DNA of 64,000 nt. Origin: Celoporthe dispersa. Its lineage: Eukaryota; Ascomycota; Sordariomycetes; Diaporthales; Cryphonectriaceae. The stretch's first letter is position 1, and each line of letters starts with the position of its first letter. Location of the stretch: positions 3,224,001 through 3,288,000 of the forward strand of contig WAID01000003.1 of assembly GCA_016584495.1 (NCBI GenBank), given 5' to 3'. A program made the position numbers and the translations under genes. The notes below the pieces were generated by a model, which saw only the letters and a program-made list of their open reading frames with translations, was not told the origin of the DNA and did no database searches. Below, piece after piece: positions 46,033 through 57,200 of the stretch.

Positions 46033-49000
46033 ATGCCTTCAGCCTTTGATCAGCTCAAGTCGTCACAGAAGAAGACGAAGATCATCAAGTCTGCATACGA
46101 CAGCGAGAGCTTTGACGCAGATGGGACCATACATGTCGACGGCCTGGTCGGCTCGGCCACCATCTCCCCTTCTGGGCGAGACGTCGCCCTGGCCTCGCCT
46201 GAGGGCCTGGCTATCATCGACCTGGACTCTCCCTATAGCCCTCCCCGCCGGCTGAGCAGCCATGGCTCTCCGTGGCTGGTGGTCGACGTGCAGTGGTCAC
46301 CCTTTGCCGCCCGCGACTACTGGGTTACGTCTACCGCGAACCACCGATGCCTGGTCTGGAACCTGAACCTGAGGGATGACTCGACCTCTGGGGCCATTGA
46401 GCACTCTCTGCAGGGCCACAGCAGGGCCATCACTGATATCAACTTCTCCGCCCACCACCCAGACTCCCTGGCGACTTGTTCCGTCGACGGCTATGTTCAC
46501 TGCTGGGATCTGAGAAGGCCTCGACAGCCCGCCATCACCTTCTGCGACTGGCTGGCCGGCGCTACGCAGGTCAAGTACAGCCGCCAGGATCCCTTCATCA
46601 TCGCTTCCTCTCATGACAGATTCCTCCACATCTGGGACGAGCGGAAGTGCTCTGAGCCGCTGAGGTCCATCAGCGCTCACACTTCCAAGATCTACGGTAT
46701 CGACTGGAACCGCACCAGGGCCAGCGCGATTGTGACCTGTTCCCTGGACAAGAGCATCAAGTTCTGGGACTACGAGAAGGAGGACGATGTGCCTGAGAGG
46801 GTCATCAGGACCGATTTCCCCGTCTGGCGTGCCCGACACACTCCCTTTGCCTGGGGTCTGCTGGCTATGCCCCAGAACGAGCCGGGAGACTTATACCTGT
46901 TCGACCGGCGCATGGATCATGACACGCCCACCGACGGCCCAGTAGAACCTGTTGCCGTGTTTGAAGGCCACGGAGATCACAAGGCCAAGGAGTTTCTGTG
47001 GAGGACCCGTGGCGGGATCTCGGACGATGGGATCGACAACCGCGAGTTCCAGCTTGTCTCCTGGGGCGAGGACAACAAGCTGCGGCTGACACGTCCCGAG
47101 CCGTCGACCCTAGGAGGGGTTGGGTACGTAAAGGGCATGGAGGCCGGGAAGAACGTCTTTCTCACCAGGCAGGGCGCCACGTACAAGACGTTCCGGACAG
47201 TCGATGACGGGAGCCACCACCGCAGAGCAGCGACGATGAGTGATCCTCATGCGGCCGGGATGCGGCAGAGCGCCCTCACCCTTGGCATGAAGATCCCATC
47301 ATACCGGACCGGACCATCCTGGAGAGGGCCGTCTATGAAGGCCAAGAGCACGGGTACCAGGAAGGTCGACCGCAGCCAGGCCCAGATGAACTGGATGAAA
47401 GGCATCACCATGACCAAGAGGAAAACGAGCTCTGACTCGCCTAACCGAACGGCGTCAAAGGACTCGAGCATGTTTGGGCCATTTTTGCAGCAGGACTATT
47501 GGGCAGAGCCCGAGACCCTGCAGGAAGAGTTTGTGCGCATCAGCGAGCAGCTTCCCAATGTCAAGTGGGACAGCATAGACATGGACAACCTGATACTCAA
47601 CGCTTCGCTCAAGGGCCCCTGGGGCGTCGACGAGGAGGACATCTTCCTTAAGGTCAAAGTTGACATCCCTCATGCCTATCCGAAGACCAAGGCGCCCAGT
47701 TTCATCATAGAGAACAACGCCTTCATGCCAGAAGGCGCTCATGAGAAGCTGGAGAGAGAAGTTTCCCAGATCGGCGAACAGTACTTGAAACGGAAACAGA
47801 ACTGTCTTGCGGCGGCCTTCTCTTACCTGCTGGGAGAGACCAACCTGGCGGAGAGCACAAACTTTTTCAGGAACGTGCGAGATCTCGACGATATCGATGT
47901 GCTCGCAGACGAGAGCTCGAGCGAGGATTCCGACAACGACATACCAGCAGGCGGCTCGGCAGCAATGTCACAGGATCTGACGGCAAGCATCGAGATTGAG
48001 AATACTCTCGCACCCATCAGCCGTCCCACATTACCTCCGGTATACAGAACATGTGGGGCGCGATTCTCAAACGACGGCCGGTTGGTGGCCTTCTTCCCCA
48101 CGAAAGAGGCCAAGGCCCTGCTGTTCAGCCCAAACGATACCTTCAAGGAGAAACCCAAGGACCAGCCGACGTTTGCTGGTTTTGGCCGTCTGGCTCACGA
48201 TTCCCCCCCGCCCCGCAAGCGCTATCTTGATGGCGAGGCTTCAGCCACCGATGATCCATCAGCTCTTTCGGATACCTCAGACGACTCTTCGTCCTCCAGC
48301 GACTCCGAGTTGACGACCATGCACAAGATCAGTCTCTGGTACCGTCCTGGGCGTCGCCTGCACAAGACATGGAGTGCCAATGAGTCTCTCCGATCGAGTG
48401 GTGGAGGCACCGGTGCTGGGACCGGCACAGGCACTGGGACGAGCCGGCGCCGTGCTGGACGGCCAAAAAACGTTGTCAAGCTCTTCGACGTGCGGGACAT
48501 GCTCCCTTCCAGAAAGCAGTTCGCTCAAGAATATGCTATATTCGGTGATGGAGCTCAAGTGTGTGCACATAATGCCCGAGTTGCGGGGAAACACGGCTAC
48601 CCAGATATGGTCAGTATCTGGAAGTATGCAGCTCTTCTTCTGAGGTCTGATATTCCGCTAGAATTGCGCGAGCCGCACCAGAAGAACAAGTCTGTGCTCG
48701 TCATCGCCAAGGACGTCCTCTCGAGGTATCGAGACGGCGAGAGCCCAGCAAACGGGACCGAGCTCCTAACAGGCCGCGTCAAGTGGGGCCATCATCCTCT
48801 TGCCCAGGAATTTGTCAAAGACCTCTTTGAGTACTTTGAGCAGCTCGCAGATGTCCAGATGCTAGCAATGCTTTCCTGCATATTCGGAGAGTCGTCCACC
48901 GACGACCCTGTGCCCTATGCCGAATCACGCCTCCCGCAGCCAGAAACACCCTTGCCGATGAAGGCGCCTTCGTTCTCTCTGGAGTACTTTCCAACGGATG

Positions 49001-50768
49001 CTATGGAATGGGGTGTGCAGACCAGAAGTGGTTACAGCTCGGCGGTACACACTCCTCGGACGTCGCAAACGCCTCTCATCACATCGGACCCACAAAGTCC
49101 GGACGGCCTATGGTTAGGCGAGCCCGGATCGCAGTCTTACTCGAACTCGACCGGTGAGACACCTCCTCAGAGGTTTTTCAGGGATTATCTTAGCGACGTC
49201 GACCAGACGCAGAGTCTGTCCACCTCCCCTAACGACCGCTCCATGCGGCGATCACAGTCGTCCGTCTTGACTTCCACGTTCGCATCAGGCTTAACGCGTG
49301 GGTTCACATCCATGACATCCTCGTCACCTCCAGGCCGGAAGCGTCCCAGCCCTGCCGAGACGATCTTGTCGCATATCCCCAGCAACATCACCTGGGGCGG
49401 CTCGACATATTTTGGTGCAGCCCAGCCGGACACCACCGAGACGACGAGGACTTCAGTATCTGACGACGATTTCCGGAGAGATGAGTTGGTGTCCATGGTA
49501 CCAATCAGCGTGAATGTCACCATAGAGAACGAGATGGCCTTTGACGACGACGGATGGCTGTCCACACCTCTGCTGGATCCTACCCGGGATGCAGACTACG
49601 CAAGCTACCGGTACGCCTACGCGGAGATGCTCCAGGTGTGGCAGCTGCCTCTCGCGCGTCTCGAGATCATGAAGTTCAATGTCCTCAAAGACAGCTGGAA
49701 GGGCACCACCCCAGGTATGGAGAACGGAACGCCCGCCGAGGGCACCTATCACGAGTCCGACATCCATGACAGCAGTAGCCACAACGCAACAGGTACGACA
49801 TCACCTACTGTTCTTCTTGGCAGCAAGCGCAGTCAGCTCGCAGCTCTCAATGCCTCCGGCCGGGGTCTTGACGTCACGGGCATCTGCCGCATCCACGAGA
49901 TCCAGCTCCAGCCTCTGCAGTATTCCAAGACGGACTCAACCGGCGGCGCCGTCGGGATCTGCGAGCGGTGCCGGCACACACAGACCCAGCTCACCTGTGT
50001 CTTTTGCCACGAACCCATAGATGCGCTGTACTCAGCATGCCTAGGGTGCGGCTGCGCAACTCACGACGCATGTCTCTCGGAGTGGCACGGCATGGGCGAG
50101 ACGGAGTGCCCTGCAGGTGACGACTGCGCGTGCGTCGAGGAGGCGGACAAGGGCCAGGTGGAGACATGGGTCGCGATGAGGCTGCGCTGGCGGCGAGTGA
50201 GAGAGAGCGAGATAGGGACATGGACAGGGCGAGGAGAACGACAAGTTCGCATGGGGAAAAGGGCCACCACCAGCATCACGAACGAGACAGCGAAGGCAAT
50301 AGCCACCTGCACGGGACCAAGTCACCTCCTGTCGCAGCTAGGAATGGGCTAGGAAAAACCTCGGGCCTGGCGACGCGATTGAGGCGGAGGTCTGCGCCCG
50401 CTCCGTTCTTGTTATCGGCAGACGACACGGACGAGGAGAACGGCGGCGGAGGACCACCACCCCCGAAGACGTCCTACAGAGAAAGCCTTCAGGGCACCAC
50501 CATCACCAGAGGAAGGAAGGCTGAGGATGAGCTGGAGGACTCTGCAAGCGTGATCTCTGTCCCGTCGACGAGCTCGATTGCTGCTGCTGCTGCTGCTGCC
50601 GGCGGCGCGGTGCCTGCGAAGCCCTCCCCTCTGGGCCCAGGCGTGTCAGCTGCGAGACTGAGCCTCGGGAACAGGCTGAAAGGTCTAGAGTCCAGGCGGC
50701 CAGCCTCCTTATCCAGGAAGAATGTCGGGAACGGCGGAGGGAATGCGGGTGCTGGTGGTGGGAATTGA
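46033..50768 (+). CDS. MTC5: SEA complex subunit Mtc5/WDR59-like
   Basis: Vacuole-membrane regulator of TORC1; WDR59/Mtc5 belongs to SEACAT (GATOR2 in animals). One long frame from ATG 46033. N-terminal WD40 repeats occupy about residues 40-380 (SLQGHSRAITDINFSAHHPD, SCSVDGYVHCWDL-type blades, ITCSLDKSIKFWD). An RWD domain follows at about 490-610 (LQEEFVRISEQLPNVKWDSI), then a long disordered linker. A C-terminal RING-like zinc domain lies near 1310-1375 (CERCRHTQTQLTCVFCHEP, CLGCGCATHDACLSEWHG). The literal frame ends at 50352, but conserved-looking low-complexity sequence continues in another frame to 50768, ending ARLSLGNRLKGLESRRPASL. An AG-repeat slip at 50200-50207, a missing base, or an unrecognised intron near 50197 would join them. 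I give 50768 as the probable end. Confidence 0.9.
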
Positions 50769-51362
50769 GATCTGGAGGGTGTGGTATTGATCCGGGTATA
50801 TTTTAATTATTGGGATTTTGACAAATGTGAGGTCACTTGGATGTAAGAATTAGTATGTAAAGATAAAAAACCACATTTGCTATAATCTCAGGTCCAAGAC
50901 TCTGAGAGCTTACTCGAGTAAACTTGCTTGCACTTCTATTGTCTTGACCAGCCCCTTTCTTTCATTTTTCTTCTTCCTCCTCCCCCCCCCCCTTTCCTCT
51001 CCTCCTTTTCATGGGAAAAGGCTATTGGCAAGAGAAGATTGGCAGATCACAAGCTTTTATGTCCAGCTACTGCAGGTGTCACCTTGTGGGCACATCAATC
51101 ACTTGTTGGCGCAGAGGGAAACAAAGAAAAAGAAAGCAAGAAAAAAAAGAGTCAAGGACCCATGATGATTGAACAGTGATGACGGCATACCCCGTACTTT
51201 TCTTGTCTCTCTTTCCCTTTCTTCATCTTCTTCTCCTTCATCCTGCTTATCATCACATGTCTAGTCTAAAGGGCCAGCCAGGCCTTCCTTGTAGCCAAGA
51301 CAAGCAACAAACCTCGCAGCATCTCTATTGATTTATTTTTTTTACTCCCCCTTCTCCTCTAC
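50769..51362. other. Convergent intergenic region
   Basis: 3' flanks of the convergent MTC5 and aspartyl-tRNA synthetase genes, with C-rich and A-rich runs. No gene or repeat of note. Confidence 0.6.
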
Positions 51363-53149
51363 CTAAGGGAACAGCCTGCTCGGCGTCCTGGGGTAGTAAG
51401 CGGCCAGCTGAACGTTAGGCAGGTTCAGGTAAAAGGCCACGACACGGTCCAGGCCGATACCGCCACCGCCGTGCGGCGGACACCCGCCCTGCCTGAAGAC
51501 GTTGACATACTCCTTGAGGCCGGGGGCGCTGGGGTCGACGCCCTTCTTGCGCATGCGGGCCTCGAGCTCGGCGGGGAGGTTGATACGCTGGCCGCCGGAC
51601 ATGATCTCCTGGCCGCGCATGAAGAAGTCGTAGGCGTTGGTGACGCTGGGGTTCTCGGGGTCCTCCTTGGCGTAGAAGGGGCGCGCCGACTCGGGGAACT
51701 TGTCGAGCACGTAGAAGTCGGTGCCGTACTTCTTGCGGATGATGGCGCCCAGGGCCTTCTCCTGCGGGGTGGACATGTCCTCGTCGTCCGAGACGCTGCG
51801 GAACTCCTCGGGCCCTTCCTCGCGGAGGAGCTTCTGGCCCTCGGCAAAGGTCAGGCGGACCTCCTTGCCGTCCTCGGGAAGCTTGAAGGGCTCCGAGGGG
51901 TAGATGGTGCGCACGAGGGCGATCTCGTCCCTGCAGCGCTCCTCGAGGCTGCGGAAGATGTAGAGGAGGACGCCCTCAAGCATGAAGATGACCTCGTCGT
52001 AGGACTCCTCGATCTCCATCTCGATATCGAGACCAGTGAACTGGAAAGGAAGAAAAAAAAAAGGCGTGTGTCAGCCACAATGCGGTGAGGATGGGGAGGG
52101 AGGGAGAGAGGGGGGAGCGTACCTCGGTCATGTGTCTTGGTGTGTTGGAGTTCTCGGCACGGAAGACGGGGCCGACGCAGTACACTCTCTTCCGGCCGCC
52201 TGCAATCTCCATCTGCTTGTAGAACTGGGGCGACTGGGCCAGGTAGGCACTCTTGCCAAAGTAGGGCAGGCCGAAGACGTTGGCGCCGCCCTCGGACGCG
52301 GCACCGATCAGGCAGGGGGGCTCGAACGAGTGGAAGTCGTTCTTCCTGAGGTACTCGGCGAACAGGTCGCGCACGGTCTCGCGCACGGTCTGGATGGCCT
52401 GCTGCAGGGGCGCGCGCTTGTGCATGACGATGTTGTCGAGGTGGGTCTCGAGGGTGGCGGACAGGCCCGGGGCGCCGGAGATGGCCAGCTCCTGCATCTT
52501 GCCGTCGACGTCGAAGCTGCTGATGGCGGCGTTGGAGGCGTTGATGGTCAGGCCCAGCATCTCGGGGCCGCGGGCGACACAGTACATCTTTGTGATGTGC
52601 AGCTCGTAGCCGGAGACCTTGCAGCTCTTGACGGGCTCGAGGGGCTTCTGGACGGTGGCCTCGACGGCGACGTAGCTCTCGAGGCTGACGGCGCCGACCC
52701 ACCTGACCATCTGCTTGGAGACGGGCTCGCCGTCGGGGCTGGCAGCGACGATGCCCTGGATGCTCCAGTCGCCGATCTCGCGCAGCTCGACGAAGCACAT
52801 CTTGGCGCCCTGCATGCGGCTGTTCTGGACCCAGGCGCGGAGCTTGACGGCCTTGCCCACGTGCGCCTCGGCGTACTCCCTGAGGGCCACCTTGGGGGCG
52901 GAGAGGGTGACCATGTCGCGGTCGCCGTAGTTGTCCTTGGCCTTGTCCTCCGAGTCCTCCTTGGCCTTGGCTGCCGCCGTGGCCGCCTCTCGCTCTGCGG
53001 CGCGCTTGGCCTTCTCTGCCTCCTTCTTGGCCTTGGCCTCGGCCTTCTTGAGGGCCTTCTTGGAGGGGGCCAGCCTCGCCCTCGGCGCCAGGGTCCGCGG
53101 CGGCGGGGTCGGCCTCCGGGGGAGGGGTAGGCTTCTGCTCGTCAGCCAT
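51363..53149 (-). CDS. DPS1: Cytosolic aspartyl-tRNA synthetase
   Basis: Charges tRNA-Asp with aspartate; class IIb. Exons 53149-52123 and 52040-51363, with an 82-bp intron GTACGC...TTCCAG, about 567 residues. The Ala/Lys-rich N-terminal extension is typical of fungal cytosolic enzymes and binds tRNA. An OB-fold anticodon domain lies at about 95-190 (VALREYAEAHVGKAVKLRAW, MCFVELREIGDWSIQGIV). Class II motif 2 is in KRVYCVGPVFRAENSNTPRH, and motif 3 is GGIGLDRVVAFYLNLPNVQ. One extra base at the G5 run 53065-53069 shifts the frame after residue 26; removing it gives EGEAGPSKKALKKAEAKAKK and restores the protein. As an essential enzyme with no other copy in view, this gene is unlikely to be truly broken. 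Confidence 0.93.
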
Positions 53150-54268
53150 GGTGTGTGGTGATGGTCGTCGTCGTGGCGAGGAGGAGCAGGGAGGAGGAGC
53201 AGCAGGAGGTCGAGAACCGCGGTCGTGATCGGGGTCGAGGTCGTCGGCAGCAGCAGCGGCAGGTTCTGGTAGCGACGGCGATGAGCTGTAGGCCTTCTCT
53301 CTAGAGGGAACAAGGGATTGGATCTGTTATTTATTCCTCTCTGCCTCGTGTGTGGTGGGCAGGAGAGAAGAAGAAACAGGCTGGGGGGGGGGAAGAGGGG
53401 TGACTCAACCGGTCAGTGTGACTGTGGCTCTCTCTTTTCTTTCAAGAGAGCGAGAGAGAGAGAGAGCAGGTTCCCTAAGTACTGTGTAGGTTGTAGGTAG
53501 TTTGGGAGGGGTGGGCAGAGACGACGAGTCACGTCAGTTTCCCGAGCTGCCCTCTTTTGTGGAGGGGTAGATTTTTGAACAGGCTCCGCGGCAAGGTGGG
53601 GTGCTCTCCCGCCTGCAGTGGGCAGACACTCTAAGTACTCCGCCCCCCCTGCAAAGTCACTTCCCGTGCAAGTCACCTGCTCAGCTCACCCAGCTCACTC
53701 GACTGATGCCTCGCTTGATCTCTCGACAACGCCATCCGTGTTACACTCCCATCTCCAGAGAGAATGAGAGAGAGAGAGAGAGAGAGAGACGGAAAAGGTT
53801 CCACGCCTGCTCCTTCGCTACTCTACCAGAGATACCTGATGATTATGCTCGGTCCCATCGACGCGGTATCAAATGTGATTATCAATACAATAATGCTTGT
53901 TTGTGCCTTTCCATTAACTCCAGTAGGCCGGCAGAAACTTCCAGACATAAAACGTCGGGGATGAAGATGACGATGGTGATGAGCTGCAGCACCTCCGTCT
54001 CCCCCCCCCCCTTGTGTTTTCGTCGTGATGCGTCGAGCCAGAGGGTCGAGGAAGTCAATGTCGCGTCCTACATGTCCCCGACCTCATTCCCCTCCTCCAC
54101 CCTGCCTCCCTTTCCCATCTCCCCTTTCGCTATGCCAGACAATCAAAGAGAAAGAAAACCGCCGCCCATCCTCGGCCCCCCGCAGTGCTGGCAGGGAGTC
54201 GCTGTCGGAGAAATTGTACGGCTCTGCATCGCCCTCGCGGGCCGTCTCCGTCTCCCCGCGCCGGGAGA
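53150..54268. other. Intergenic; DPS1 promoter and KOG1 3' flank
   Basis: The part next to DPS1 is GC-rich and GTC/GAG-repetitive. Two GA microsatellites lie at about 53447-53467 and 53763-53789. No coding frame of note. Confidence 0.55.
53763..53789. repeat. (GA)n microsatellite
   Basis: About thirteen GA units; a shorter run of the same kind occurs 300 bp upstream near 53450. Confidence 0.92.
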
Positions 54269-57200
54269 TCAGAATGACGAGCCCGCCGCGGGTTCGTTCG
54301 TGCAGGTGAAGAGGTTGATGTGATGGTCGCCCCTCGCCGCGGCGCCCATGATCATGCGGTGGGGGTGGAACGCCGTGGACGAGATGGGAGAGCCGCGGTT
54401 CTGGCCCAGGAAGCTCGAGTACGGCTCGACGCGCGAGAGCTCCTTGCCCTGGAAGTTGAACACCTTCACTATGTGGGCGGACGTGCCGCTGTTGGTCGTT
54501 CTGGGTTAGCAGCCATCGTCATCGGCACACACACACAATATATATAGCGCGGTATTGACTTACACAGAGAACACGGGCAGGTGCTCGTGGACACTCGCCG
54601 TCCTGAGCACGTCCTTGGTGGTCTGGAACACCTTGAGGGGCTGGTCCATCCGGATGTCCCACAGCTTGACCTTGCCGTTCCTCGACGCCGACACGAGCTC
54701 CCTTTGCCCGCCCCGCTGCATGTGGACGCTGCGCACCCACTGCCGGTCCGGCTCGTCCTTCCACTTGCGGACCATGGCCTCCTGCGGCTTGAGGCGTGGG
54801 TCAAACACCCGCACCGCCCCGTCCCCGAAGCCGGCCACAAATATGTTGCCTGTCATCTGGTCCGACGTCAGGGACGTCACGCAGCTGCCCGACCGCGCCG
54901 GGATGTCCATGATGCACGTCTCCGAGCTGGCGTTCCACACCCGGATCACGCGCACGTCGCCCGCCACCAGGACCGTGCCGTTCACCTGCAGCCAGTCGAA
55001 GACCATGCCCGAGTTGACGTTGCTCGCCACCATGTGCGTCAGCGCCCGCCACGACGACGCGAGCTCGGGCTTCGTCAGGTGCGCCTCGTCATCACCCGGC
55101 GCGTAGTGCCGGTAGATGCGCACCACGCCGTCGGAGGACCCGCTCATCAGGAAGGCCTGGTCGTCCTCGTTGATGAACTTGATGTCGCTGATCTTGGACC
55201 CCTCGGGGTTCCCGTTCGAGAACCTGCTCCTCTGCTTCTGCTGCTTCCAGTCCCAGACGTAGATGGAGTTGGCGTCGTCCGCGACCGCGAGGTGGTCCTC
55301 GAACTGGTGGAAGGTCATCTTGGCGGGCTGTGCGCCGTTGTTCAGCAGCGCCAGCTGGTGGTTCCACTTGTGCGAGCCGGCATGGGACTTCTGGGGCTGC
55401 GTCTCCCGCAGGATCCCCTCGTTCCTCGACCGCCTCCACAGCCGGGCGTTGTATTCCTCGCTGCCGGGCTCCTCGGCCTCGTTCGCCTTCATCTGTGGCT
55501 CCCAGAAGTACTCGATCGACCAGTCCAGGAACCCGCTGGGCAGCGGGAGCACAGGTGCCTCCCTCATGTTGCGCTCCCTGTGTCCGACCGAGACCGGCTC
55601 CTCCGCGACGTGGTAATTCGCGGGCGCCATGAGCTGTTCATGCTGCTCCGGCGGCGCGTCGGGCAGTCCCGTCCTATTCCTCAGCGAGCCAGCCCTGGTG
55701 GCGGACTGGGCAGACGCAGGGGCCGCGCCGGGGTTGACACCGTCGGTGGCCGCCCATGGACCAAACAGCGTGCTAAAGGTCCTCTTGAGCAGGCCTGGGG
55801 ACGGCGGCACCGACGCGTCAGAGGCCAGCGAGGTTCCCGTGTTTGTCCGCTGGTGCGAGCTCTGCCCCTTGAGGGATACTGACTTCGTCCGCCGCTGGAT
55901 CTCTTCCATGAGGTTCTGGGCCTGCGCGCCGACGGCTGAGTGCAGCAGTGCGTTGTGCACATAGTCCGTGACGACGGTCGCATCCCTCTGCACCTCGGGG
56001 TGGGGATCAACACTCATGATCATGATGTGTTTCCATGCCGCCGCGATGGCTGTGTTGTTAGAGAGCCCTTCCGCCTGGGGTTGGATGGAGCCGTCCTCCG
56101 TGCGGTAGGCAGGCCGGGCGTAGTGTAACAGCATGTTTTGCCTGTCGAGCAGGGCATCCTTGGGCGGGAAGAGGAGATACTCCTTCTCCTCCAGGAGGTG
56201 CTCGTACGCCGCGACGATGAACTTGCTCTCGTACCGCAGCACAAAGTGCGACAGGAAGACGAGGAGCTCCCGGCGGACCATTGCGCTCCCGTCGTTGGAC
56301 ATGTCCAGCAGCGTCCACGCGATAGCCTCCTCGATCCGCTGCACCTCGGCGGTCAGCTCGGGGATGCCGATGAACGTGGTCATGGCGACGAGCATCGCCG
56401 CGCGGACCTCGCAGCAGGGGTCCTTCGTCAGGGCAGAGAGCTTCGTCGGGGCGTTCTCCCTGATCCCCTTCCACTTGGCCTCGGCCATGTTCAGCCACAG
56501 CTGGCTCAGACACAGGCAGGACCACTGCCGCAGGAGCGGGTTGTCCTTGTTCTGCAGGTACAGCAGACAGTACGACATGATGTCTGTCTGGTTGCAGACC
56601 ACCTGTCCGGGCTTGTAGTCCTTGCAGAGCATGGCCAGGATGAACGCGCACATGGCCTTGTGCTCATCGCTGTTGGTGACGCAGAGGACCTCGGAAGGCT
56701 TGAGGATCTGGACGAAGTAGTTGTAGCCGCTGTCCTTGATCAGGTCTTGCTGGCAGGAGATGTCCACGGCCAGGACCCGCGTCCAGATGAAGACCATGAC
56801 AGGCTTGAGCTCCATGTGCGTCGACTGGAGCAGCTTCAGCACGTACGGAAAGATGCCTATGCTCAGGGACAGCTGGACGGCCCACGGCCCGAGGTCCAGG
56901 AACCTGCCGAGAAGGATCAGGGCCCTCACCCTGTGCTGCTGGCTCAGGAGCACCTGCAGGACCACGGGAAGCTGCTCGGGCGGCTTCTGGGACATCGCGT
57001 CGCCCCTCGTCAGGTAGACGTCGAAGGCGGAGAGCTGGTCGGTGAAGAAGGAAGAGCTCTGGTACTCGTACTCGACGCCGTCGTCTTTCCTCTCCAGCAT
57101 GGAGAGCTGGGCCAGGGCCATGTCGACGGCCAGGTCCCAGCTGTCCCACAGGGGGTGCTGGCGGGTATCCGGCAGCTCGGGCCACGACTGCGGATGACAG

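Noticed and set aside
52036..53130. 364-codon plus-strand frame antisense to DPS1
   Set aside because: Gly/Leu/Val/Asp-rich mirror of codon-biased coding sequence on the other strand; DPS1 explains the region.
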